Source: CAWABB01 sp963780165 (GTDB lineage Bacteria > Bacteroidota > Ignavibacteria > UBA10030 > UBA6906). From it: 64,000 nucleotides of DNA. Of this stretch, positions 53,894 through 61,824 are shown piece after piece. The translations under genes were made by a program, and so were the position numbers. The stretch is taken from NCBI GenBank assembly GCA_963780165.1, contig CAWABB010000001.1, forward strand, positions 1,364,001-1,428,000, in the 5' to 3' direction. Position 1 is the first letter of the stretch, and each line of letters starts with the position of its first letter. The notes under the pieces are model-generated. The model saw only the letters and a list, made by a program, of their open reading frames with translations, ran no database searches and was not told the origin of the DNA.

Positions 53894-56503
53894 CTACCTC
53901 AGCGTGACCTCCACCTTCCCGCGAATATCTCCCGACGAGGCTCCAACCAGAACCTCGTATGCCCCGGCCTCCAGATCCCACGAATGCCTCCCGGCGTCAT
54001 AGTACTCGAACGCCCGCCGGGGCAGGGTGAACTCCACGGTCTTGCCTTCTCCGGGATCGAGGGTGACCCTTCTGAAATCCCTGAGCTCAAGAACGGGACG
54101 AGCCACCTTTGAGTTCGGCGCCCGAACATATACCTGAACGACTTCGTCGCCGGTACGCTGGCCGACGTTCTTGACATCAAGGGCAAGCCGGACAACCGCT
54201 TGAGTGTCCTTGCCGTCGGCCTGCCCGACTGTGCGAAGATTCTCGTAGGCAAACGACGTGTAGCTCAGCCCGTGACCGAATGGATACAACGGTGTTCCCT
54301 TGAAGAATCGGTACGTCCGCCCCTCCATCCGATAGTCGGCAAACGGGGGAACGTCTTCCGTCCGCTGGTAGAACATGACGGGCAGCCTTCCCGAAGGATT
54401 GACGTCGCCGAACAGCACCTCGGCGACAGCCCTGCCGCCGGCCTGACCGGGATACCATGCCTCGAGAATCGCCGGCACGTGCTCATGCGCCCAGGGGATC
54501 GCCAGTGCGCTGCCATTCAGCAGGACCAGTGTCACAGGTTTGTGCAATCCGGCGATGGTTCGAAGGAGATGTTCCTGTGTCTCCGGCAGTTCAATTGTCA
54601 TCCTGTCCCCGCCCTTGAATCCCTTCACCTCCACCGGCATCTCCTCGCCTTCGACGCGCGGCGAGAGGCCCAGGACCAGGATCACCTGCTCCGCGGACTT
54701 CGCGACGCCGACCGCTTCCGCGAGCAGATCGCGGCCGGGAATGCTCCACAACAGCTTCCCGAGCGATCCGCTGAACCGGACAGTCCCGACCAGCTCCAAC
54801 CGGTACTCCCTTCCCGCGACGAGTTCCACGGGTGCCGTGATCGGCGTCTCGCTTCCCCAGTCCGACGAGACCCTGACCGAATCATCCAGGAGAATCCTGA
54901 AGGCCCGGAACCCGAACGTTCCGAGTTGATACGTGCCCGTGGCAGGCGGCACCAGAACTCCGGTCCAGCGCACAGTGAAATGCGAGGAGTCGCCGCGCGG
55001 GATCGGGATCTCGGCACACCAGTTGAAGTCCACAGACGGCGTCTCGTCGACGGCGACGGGCGTCCCTGCCGTGGTCCGCCCATAGAAGAACTCCGCTTTC
55101 AGCCCGTTCTTCCTGCTCTTCCCGGACCCGGTGAACAGGTGCGCGCTCCCGACCGTCTCAAGATGAGGAACCCCTTCGGCGACATCACACCCGGCGGCAT
55201 ACGCCACCGTCGTTGACGCACCCAGCAGTTCCCGGATCCCCTGAAGCGGCGTCACCGGAGACCCGGGAGTGCCATAGTAGTTGCCGAGAAGGGAGAGGAC
55301 ATCATCGGCGGTGGGACCGATGACCGCAACAGACGCGAGGCTCTTCCGGAGAGGCAGGGCGTTCCCCTCATTCTTCAGAAGGACCATCGACTTCCGCGCC
55401 GCTTCAAGGGCGAGATCCTGATGGGCTCGTGAGTCGACGACCTCCATCGGAATCTTCGTATAGGGGACCTGATCGGGCGGATCAAACATCCCGAGCATGA
55501 ATCGCGCGCGCAGGAGCCGGCTGATCGATTCGTCAAGTTTCTTCTCGGGGAGAAGCCCATGCTTCACGGCTTCATATGGCGCCGCGTCGCCGAAGCTGCA
55601 GTTCAGGTCGGTGCCGGCACCAATCGACATCGCGGCCGCCTGCGCCGCGTCCGCGGCAACTTTATGCCCTCTGTAGATGTCTCCGATCGCCCCGCAGTCT
55701 GATGTTACATACCCGGTGAATCCCCACTCTTCGCGGAGGATCTTCTGCAGGAGGAGACTGCTGCCACAGCAGGGATCGCCCAGAAAGCGGTTGTAGGCGC
55801 ACATGACGGACTGAACGTTTGCTTCCTCCACGCACGTGCGAAAATGGGGGAGGTACGATTCCCTCAGGTCCCTCTCCCCGACCACTGCGTCAAACGTGTG
55901 CCTGTCAGGCTCGGGCCCGCTATGGACGGCGAAATGTTTCATCGTTCCAACGAGCTTCAGGTACTTCGGATCCTTGCCCTGCAGGCCCCGGATGAATGCC
56001 GCTCCGATCTTCCCGGTGAGGAATGGATCTTCGCCATACGTTTCCATCCCCCTTCCCCACCGCGGATCGCGGAAGAGATTGATGTTTGGCGACCAGAAGG
56101 TAAGGCCCTGATAGATTCCCCGTTCGCCCCGGCGGACAAAGTCATGATGTTTGGCACGAGCCTCGTCGGAGATCGCCGTGCCGGTCCGCTCCATCAACAC
56201 CGGATCCCAGGTAGCCGCAAGACCGATGGCCTGAGGAAAAACCGTCGCGTATCCGGCGCGCGCGACGCCGTGAAGACATTCGCTCCACCAGTTGTATGCG
56301 GGGACGCCGAGGCGGTCGATCGCCGGCGCATCGTGAACCCATTGACCCGCTTTCTCCTCCAGGGTCATCCGGGAGAGAAGGTCCCGAACCCGCTCATCGA
56401 CCGGACGCGAGGGATCCAGATAGGGTGGCCGCTGAGATTCGGGTTGACCGCGCATGAGGCTTCCCGCAGAAATGAGGAGAATGAGAAGTGAGCGGATTCG
56501 CAT
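53894..56503 (-). CDS. Glycoside hydrolase family 3 beta-glucosidase/xylosidase with PA14 insert
   Basis: A complete 869-residue GH3 protein with a short hydrophobic leader (SLLILLISAGSLMRG). The N-terminal barrel has ECLHGVARAGYATVFPQAIG, WSPNINLFRDPRWGRGMETYGEDP and nucleophile Asp269 in YVTSDCGAI, a form common in GH3 beta-xylosidases. The second domain carries an inserted PA14 domain (about residues 460-590), then EAWYPGQAGG, YPFGHGLSYTSF and a C-terminal FnIII-like domain. It removes beta-linked xylose or glucose. It stands apart from the main locus behind its own promoter. Confidence 0.92.
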   Translation of the reverse strand: MRIRSLLILLISAGSLMRGQPESQRPPYLDPSRPVDERVRDLLSRMTLEEKAGQWVHDAPAIDRLGVPAYNWWSECLHGVARAGYATVFPQAIGLAATWDPVLMERTGTAISDEARAKHHDFVRRGERGIYQGLTFWSPNINLFRDPRWGRGMETYGEDPFLTGKIGAAFIRGLQGKDPKYLKLVGTMKHFAVHSGPEPDRHTFDAVVGERDLRESYLPHFRTCVEEANVQSVMCAYNRFLGDPCCGSSLLLQKILREEWGFTGYVTSDCGAIGDIYRGHKVAADAAQAAAMSIGAGTDLNCSFGDAAPYEAVKHGLLPEKKLDESISRLLRARFMLGMFDPPDQVPYTKIPMEVVDSRAHQDLALEAARKSMVLLKNEGNALPLRKSLASVAVIGPTADDVLSLLGNYYGTPGSPVTPLQGIRELLGASTTVAYAAGCDVAEGVPHLETVGSAHLFTGSGKSRKNGLKAEFFYGRTTAGTPVAVDETPSVDFNWCAEIPIPRGDSSHFTVRWTGVLVPPATGTYQLGTFGFRAFRILLDDSVRVSSDWGSETPITAPVELVAGREYRLELVGTVRFSGSLGKLLWSIPGRDLLAEAVGVAKSAEQVILVLGLSPRVEGEEMPVEVKGFKGGDRMTIELPETQEHLLRTIAGLHKPVTLVLLNGSALAIPWAHEHVPAILEAWYPGQAGGRAVAEVLFGDVNPSGRLPVMFYQRTEDVPPFADYRMEGRTYRFFKGTPLYPFGHGLSYTSFAYENLRTVGQADGKDTQAVVRLALDVKNVGQRTGDEVVQVYVRAPNSKVARPVLELRDFRRVTLDPGEGKTVEFTLPRRAFEYYDAGRHSWDLEAGAYEVLVGASSGDIRGKVEVTLR

Positions 56504-56533
56504 TGAAGGGGCCCCTGGCCTGGTGATGACGAC

Positions 56534-56562
56534 AATGTAGAGCCGTCACGCGGGATTGTCAA
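56534..56562 (-). promoter_or_regulatory. Promoter of the GH3 gene, TTGACA-N17-TACATT
   Basis: TTGACA (56562-56557) and TACATT (56539-56534) are spaced by 17 bp, about 30 bp upstream of the ATG at 56503. Confidence 0.65.
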
Positions 56563-56670
56563 TCCGTCGTCGCCGAATGTCCTCAACACCGGAACTCCTC
56601 AACGCTGGGAAGCCTCAGCGGGGGGGGGTCGCCTGCAGAAGATCCACACCAGGTCTCCTATAAATGGCAT

Positions 56671-56694
56671 GGCCCGGACATTGCTGCCCGGGCC
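56671..56694 (-). terminator. Hairpin downstream of the DUF4242 gene
   Basis: GGCCCGG and CCGGGCC form a 7-bp stem with a ten-base loop between the DUF4242 stop and the next promoter. The U-tract is poor. Confidence 0.4.
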
Positions 56695-56826
56695 GGACCA
56701 CTTCTTCTGCCATCCAGGGAGGGGATATGTCGCGCGATCGGGTTCAACAACCCTGACGCGCGACAGCATAGCCAATCTTGACGCCGCCCCCCCCCGGGGG
56801 AAACCACCACTTCGACTCTGTCTGCC

Positions 56827-57078
56827 CTACATTCCTTCCTTGACTTCAATGACCTCGTCCGCCAGCAGGCCATGAGCTTCGCGATGCACCTTGATCGCGG
56901 CTTCCTTGTTTGGGGCACTCACGAGGCAGAACACCTTGCCCGAGCCTTCGTCGTACCAGTATTTCAGATACTGGACCCCGTGCTTTTTCTGAACCTCAAG
57001 GTCTCTGGCGTGCGCGCCGGCGACTGCGGCGGCGGTCAGACCCGGAACGTGCTTGTGGATATCCATGTAAAGCGGCAT
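56827..57078 (-). CDS. DUF4242 domain protein (SCO4226-type nickel-binding fold)
   Basis: An 83-residue protein, MPLYMDIHKHVPGLTAAAV at the start, with HARDLEVQKKHGVQYLKYWYDEGSGKVFCLVSAP in the middle and HREAHGLLADEVIEV near the end. This is the compact ferredoxin-like fold of DUF4242, for which nickel-binding members are known. The ATG at 57078 follows an AAGGAGG site. It lies 50 bp after the methyltransferase gene on the same strand and is probably co-transcribed. Role unknown. Confidence 0.85.
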   Translation of the reverse strand: MPLYMDIHKHVPGLTAAAVAGAHARDLEVQKKHGVQYLKYWYDEGSGKVFCLVSAPNKEAAIKVHREAHGLLADEVIEVKEGM

Positions 57079-57128
57079 GATGAACCTCCTTGATGATAGT
57101 GTACTGTGAAAGAGCAGGTGCTGCGAGA

Positions 57129-58232
57129 CTACGGCTTTGCCTCGAAAATCCTGTTGAAGGGGGTTTCCGCCACACGCCTGAAGTGCGAGAACCCCCCGGC
57201 TTTCGCCACTTCTCTGAGCGATTTCTCCGAGGCAAGGGTGCCAAGCGGCGTGCCGCCTCCCGCAATGGCGTTCGGCATGCAAACGAACACTGACGCGGCG
57301 GAGTAGATTCTGCCGACCGGATTGAGATTCCCCGCGACGTCCTCCGTCGCCATCGGCTCCACAATAAGAACCGTCCCGTCGGGGGCGAGAGCCGAACGCG
57401 ATCGGCGAAGTGCCCCGATGGGGTCGGCCAGATCGTGCAGGCAGTCAAAGAAGGTGATCAAAGCGAAATCTTCTCCGGGAAACTCCGTGGCACCCGCGAT
57501 TTCAAATCTGATCCGGTCTGCCACGCCGGCTTCGCGGGCTGCCTGTCGCGCCCGCTTGATCGATGAGTCGTGGAAGTCATAGCCCCAGAATTGCGACTCC
57601 GGGTACGCCTTCGCCATGATGATCGTTGATGCGCCATGGCCGCACCCGACATCGGCCACGCGTACTCCCGCCTTCAGCCTGGCCTCAATCCCGTTCAGCG
57701 CGGGAATCCATGCCTTCACCAGGTTCTGTTCATAACCGGGCCTGAAGAACCGTTCCGTTCCTTCAAAGAGGCCGGGATCGTGTTCCGTCCAGTACATGCC
57801 CTCTCCGGAGCGGATATTGTGGAGCGCCCGCTGTTCCGCCTTCACCAGTGCGGTGAAGAGTTGAAAACCTCCGGCGACGTAGAACGGATTGTTTTCGTCC
57901 GCCATCAATGCAGCCTGCTCCGGAGTCATGCTGTATTGATCTGACTCCTCATCGTACGTGACGTAGCCGCCCGCTGCCTGGTTCACCAGCCAGTCACGCA
58001 CGTAGCGTTCGTGCGTTCCGGTGATCGAGGCAAGCCTCCTCGAGTCCAGGGGGCCATAGCGCGCGACCGCTTTGTACAGGCCAAGTTTGTCTCCGACGGC
58101 TGCCATCGACGTGCTGATCGTAGCGCCGAAGTCTGTCACAGCCTTATGAAGGAGCGCTTCAACTGCCCGTTGATCGAGCGACGTCGATTGCCCCGTCGCT
58201 ACCGCTTCTGCCACATGGCCATTCTCTCTCAT
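57129..58232 (-). CDS. SAM-dependent methyltransferase, Rv2258c-like
   Basis: A 367-residue cytoplasmic protein. The first 110 residues are a winged-helix dimerisation domain (KLGLYKAVARYGPLDSRRLASITGTHERYVRDWL), as in Rv2258c-type methyltransferases. Then comes a Rossmann-fold methyltransferase with motif I VADVGCGHGAST, FWGYDFHDSSI and FFDCLHDLADP. The ATG at 58232 is preceded by GAGGAGG; an earlier ATG at 58274 is less likely. The substrate is unknown, probably a small molecule. It pairs with the DUF4242 gene. Confidence 0.88.
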   Translation of the reverse strand: MRENGHVAEAVATGQSTSLDQRAVEALLHKAVTDFGATISTSMAAVGDKLGLYKAVARYGPLDSRRLASITGTHERYVRDWLVNQAAGGYVTYDEESDQYSMTPEQAALMADENNPFYVAGGFQLFTALVKAEQRALHNIRSGEGMYWTEHDPGLFEGTERFFRPGYEQNLVKAWIPALNGIEARLKAGVRVADVGCGHGASTIIMAKAYPESQFWGYDFHDSSIKRARQAAREAGVADRIRFEIAGATEFPGEDFALITFFDCLHDLADPIGALRRSRSALAPDGTVLIVEPMATEDVAGNLNPVGRIYSAASVFVCMPNAIAGGGTPLGTLASEKSLREVAKAGGFSHFRRVAETPFNRIFEAKP

Positions 58233-58781
58233 ACCACCCTCCTCTACCCGTTTGTTAGTGCTAATGCTGTTCATCCCGATTGATTGCCGTATGCCATCTC
58301 GTCCCGTTCGACCTGAGGGACCTCCTGGTGATGAGTCGGAGCTCTCACCCGGCACGACCGCGTCCAATGCTTCATACGCGCCCCATCGAAACGTGAATGG
58401 AGGTCCGGAATTCTGGAATGCGGGCCCGTGAATGGAAACGTCGTTGGTGTGCGATAGAAAGATCAAGCCTGGATGGAACGAGAGGTAGGGACATCATGGG
58501 CGGAGCAGGGGGCATGCTCCATAGCGCGGGAAAGCAAGAGTGCAACCCAATCCCCAACACACAAACCTCCGCCTCAGATCGAAAAGAACAGGCTGGTGCG
58601 ATCCTGCATAATGGGATGAACACACACGCTTGCGTTTCTGTTCCCGTCCCCCCCCGGGGGGGGCTGCATAGGAACGGCCCGGATATTGTCAGGTCAACGG
58701 TATTGACCTTTTGCGGCCGGTATGCTACTTTTTGACGGTCGGCGCAAGTCTGTTCTTTCCACATTTCCTGCGGGGTCTGCC
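58233..58781. other. Divergent intergenic region, methyltransferase and cytochrome genes
   Basis: No convincing gene in 549 bases. It contains a perfect C8G8 palindrome (58648-58663) and the cytochrome promoter (58703-58731). A TTAG-N2-CTAA palindrome at 58255-58264 lies in the methyltransferase leader. No clear promoter for the methyltransferase was found. Confidence 0.6.
58703..58731 (+). promoter_or_regulatory. Promoter of the cytochrome c gene, TTGACC-N17-TACTTT
   Basis: TTGACC (58703-58708) and TACTTT (58726-58731) have a 17-bp spacer and lie 50 bp before the ATG at 58782. Confidence 0.65.
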
Positions 58782-60034
58782 ATGAAGCGAGCGCTAAGGG
58801 CCGCTGGCATCGTTGCCGGTGTGCTTGTCCTCCTGATACTTCTAGTCTCTGCCTACGTGCTCGCCGTCTGGGACCGTCCAGACCCCCGTTCCGCCCCCAC
58901 CCTCACCGCCCCGCGCGACTCGGCAACCGCCGCACGCGGAAAATACCTCTTCACAGTCACCTGGCAATGCTACGGATGCCACCAGTCCGGACCTGCTGAC
59001 CCCAACGCTCCTCCAAGCGGCGGAAGGATCTTCGATCTGCGGTCCATCGGCCCCGGGTTCGGGACGTACTACAGCAGGAATATCACCCCCGATTCGGCCA
59101 CGGGCATTGGCCTCTGGAAGGACGGCGAGATTCTGCAAGCGCTTCGTGAAGCGGTCGGCAGGGACCGGCACACACTGTTTCCCGTCATGCCCGTGGACTG
59201 GTTGAAGGACCTTTCGGATGAGGACGCCCTCGCAATTGTCGCGTACCTTCGGAGTATTCCACCCGTCCACAATCCCGTCTCTCCCAGAGAGCCGTCGTTC
59301 GCTGCGAAGGCGCTGTTCGCCTTCGGCATCCTGAAGCCCGGTCCGGTGATCGACAGACCGGTGGTCGCTCCTCCGGCAGGAATGACGGTAGAATACGGCC
59401 ATTACATGGCCACCGCCGTCGCCGGGTGTGCCGATTGCCACACGCCTCGAAATCTGCAGAACGGTGAGTTCTATCTGGACAGCCTCTTCGCCGGCAGCTC
59501 ATTCCAGTTTGGTGCGCCCGAAGGAGACCCCCTCCTTGCTTTCGCACGAAACATCACGCCCGAACCCGATGACGGCATCGGACGCTGGACCGCAGAGGAG
59601 TTCATCACAGCCGTAACGGCGGGGTTCAGACCCGACAGCATTGCCCTCTCTCCTCACATGCCGTATGCGCAATACAAGTTTCTTGCGGAGGACGATCTAC
59701 GGGCCATATTCCTGTATCTCAAGTCTCTCCCTCCTATCCGGCGGAAGACTCCTCCGCCGGTCTACAGCGACGCGGTTCAATCCGCGCGCGGAGCCGAGAG
59801 GGGAAGAATGCTCTTTGCCGCACGATGTCAGGGATGCCACGGCGAGGAAGGGACTGGAGAACGGGTGACATCGGGCCGGCTTGCGGCAGTGATCCCGTTC
59901 TACACCGACCAGGATTTCAGAAATTTCGTCGAAGAAGGGCAGGTTCCGTTGAAGATGCCGGGTTTCGCAAAACACTGTCGCGCGCGGACCTCGACGATAT
60001 CATCGCGTATGTCCGGACCTGGAGGACGCCGTAG
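58782..60034 (+). CDS. Membrane-anchored triheme cytochrome c, frameshifted near the 3' end
   Basis: After an N-terminal membrane anchor (VAGVLVLLILLVSAYVL) the protein has three c-type heme sites: CYGCH (63-67), CADCH (216-220) and CQGCH (349-353). Each sits in a cytochrome c domain with its own distal Met region, a layout like the cytochrome subunit of membrane alcohol/aldehyde dehydrogenases. The frame breaks in an A-run at 59969-59972. With one more A it reads KTLSRADLDDIIAYVRTWRTP and stops at 60034 (417 residues). As written it continues with nonsense to 60323, across the lipocalin gene. It should transfer electrons in the periplasm; its dehydrogenase partner is not in the window. Confidence 0.85.
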
Positions 60035-60115
60035 CAACACTCGCCGGGTGGACATCGATTGGGAGGCTTTTTCAGAGCCCGTTCGGTATATTCCCGCATA
60101 CAACGGAAGACACCA

Positions 60116-60640
60116 ATGCGCCGGATACTCTGTTTTGCAGCACTCCTCTTGCCTGGATGCGGGCTCTTTGGGGGCGCGGACTATGCGCCGCTCGACACGG
60201 TTCCTTCCGTCGACCTCGCGCGGTATATCGGGAAGTGGTATGAGATCGCCTCGCTTCCGGTCAGCCAGCAGAAGGGGTGCAGTTGCACGACCGCCGAATA
60301 CTCAGTCATGGAAGACGGCGTGATCCGGGTCGTCAACACATGCCGGAAGGGGGACGATGTAGACCAGGCGGAAGGGAAAGCGTTCGTCGTGGAGGGGTCC
60401 GGAAACGCGAAGCTGCGTGTGCAGTTCTTCTGGCCGTTCCGCGGCGACTACTGGGTCATCGATCTCGCCGAAGATTACTCGTACGCCGTCGTCGGGACAC
60501 CGAGCAGGAAATACTTCTGGATTCTGTCTCGCACTCCCACGATGCCCGAGGGCACGCTGCAGACGCTTGTGGCCCGGATTCAGGCAAGGGGGTTCGATAC
60601 CACACGGATGCAGCGCACCGTCCACGACTGCGGGATGTAG
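60116..60640 (+). CDS. Bacterial lipocalin (Blc-like outer-membrane lipoprotein)
   Basis: A 174-residue lipoprotein with leader CFAALLLPGCGLFG (lipobox LPGC). The lipocalin signature GKWYEIASLP lies near residue 39, followed by an eight-strand barrel pattern (DYWVIDLAEDYSYAVVGTPSRKYFWILSRTP) and the terminal helix. Blc-type proteins bind fatty acids or lysophospholipids and respond to envelope stress. The ATG at 60116 has a GGAAG site, 82 bp after the corrected end of the cytochrome gene, so the two may share a transcript. Confidence 0.93.
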   Translation: MRRILCFAALLLPGCGLFGGADYAPLDTVPSVDLARYIGKWYEIASLPVSQQKGCSCTTAEYSVMEDGVIRVVNTCRKGDDVDQAEGKAFVVEGSGNAKLRVQFFWPFRGDYWVIDLAEDYSYAVVGTPSRKYFWILSRTPTMPEGTLQTLVARIQARGFDTTRMQRTVHDCGM

Positions 60641-60693
60641 CCAGGTTCGCCACCTGCGCCGTCGCCCCGGGCATTCGTGAAGCAGATTGCCGG

Positions 60694-61821
60694 CTACTGA
60701 AGCAATCCGAGCAGCACGCCAGCGACAACAGCAGTCCCGACCACCCCCGCGACATTCGGCCCCATCGCCGCCATCAGCGGATTGACCTTGCCGTCGGTCT
60801 CCTCCGAGACAAATCTCTGTACCACCCGGGCCGACATCGGAACCGCCGAGACGCCGGCAGCACCGATGCACGGATTGATCTTCCTGGAATCCGGCAGGAC
60901 CAGGTTCAGGATCTTCCCCAGCAGTACACCCCCCGCCGTGCTGAAGGCGAACGCAACCGCACCGAGGACGAAAATGAGCATCGTCTGGACGGTGAGGAAC
61001 CGATCGCTGCTCATCGTGGCTCCCACTGCGGTCCCAAGAAAGATCGTCACGACGTCGATCAGCGCGCCGCCGGCAGTCTTCTTCAGTCGTTCGGTCACGC
61101 CGGATTCCCGGAGGAGGTTGCCGAACATGAGCATGCCGAGCAACGGAGCCGCCGAGGGAACCACCAGCGACGAGAGGCCCCCCGTTACCAGCGGAAAGAC
61201 GATCACCGCGGTCTTTGACACGGGCTTTGCCTGCCGCATGTCGATGGCCCGTTCTTTCCTTGTGGTCAGAAGGCGCATGATGGGAGGCTGGATAATGGGA
61301 ACGAGAGCCATGTAGCTGTACGCCGCAAGCGCCACCGGACCCAGAAGCTGCGGGGCCAGCTTCGATGTGAGATAGATGGCCGTCGGCCCGTCCGCCCCTC
61401 CGATGATGCCGATGCTTGCGGCCTCCCGGGCTGTGAACCCGAAAAGATACGCTGCGCCCATCGCGGCGATAAAGACACCGAGCTGGGCTGCCGCTCCCAG
61501 AAGGAACGTGAGCGGCCTCGACAGCAACGGCCGGAAATCCGTCAGGGCACCCACCCCGAGAAAGACAACCGGCGGCAACAAATCCGTCTCGATGCCGCCG
61601 CGGTAGATCAGCCCGATGATCCCGTCGGCGTGCGAACCCATCTGCGCGAGCGGGAGATTCGCCACCGCGATGCCGAACGCAATGGGTATCAGCAGAAGCG
61701 GCTCATACTCCTTCTTGACCGCCAGAAATACCAGGGTCCCGGAGATCACGTACATGATCGCGTTCCCCCATGTCATGTACGCGAATCCCGATTCGGTAAT
61801 CAGCCGAAGTAGTTCGTCCAT
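60694..61821 (-). CDS. oadB: Na+-translocating decarboxylase beta subunit
   Basis: A 375-residue membrane subunit of the Na+-pumping biotin decarboxylases. Family segments present are GIGIIGGADGPTAIYLTSKLAP (as SIGIIGGADGPTAIY), LLPPVVFLGVGALTDF, and GAAGVSAVPMSARVVQRF with NPLMAAMGPNVAGV near the end. It accepts carboxyl-biotin from the alpha subunit, releases CO2 and pumps Na+ outwards. It begins 3 bp after the alpha-subunit gene and ends the operon. The Na+ gradient it makes could drive symporters such as the SSS protein of this window. Confidence 0.94.
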   Translation of the reverse strand: MDELLRLITESGFAYMTWGNAIMYVISGTLVFLAVKKEYEPLLLIPIAFGIAVANLPLAQMGSHADGIIGLIYRGGIETDLLPPVVFLGVGALTDFRPLLSRPLTFLLGAAAQLGVFIAAMGAAYLFGFTAREAASIGIIGGADGPTAIYLTSKLAPQLLGPVALAAYSYMALVPIIQPPIMRLLTTRKERAIDMRQAKPVSKTAVIVFPLVTGGLSSLVVPSAAPLLGMLMFGNLLRESGVTERLKKTAGGALIDVVTIFLGTAVGATMSSDRFLTVQTMLIFVLGAVAFAFSTAGGVLLGKILNLVLPDSRKINPCIGAAGVSAVPMSARVVQRFVSEETDGKVNPLMAAMGPNVAGVVGTAVVAGVLLGLLQ

Positions 61822-61824
61822 GTG

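Larger units (their letters stand above)
56504..56826. other. Intergenic region between the GH3 and DUF4242 genes
   Basis: It holds the GH3 promoter (56534-56562), a terminator-like hairpin (56671-56694) and a C9G5 run (56787-56800). No coding signal. Confidence 0.6.

Noticed and set aside
58255..58264. TTAGTGCTAA palindrome as a heat-shock CIRCE element
   Set aside because: Only one half resembles CIRCE; the nine-base spacer and second half-site are absent.
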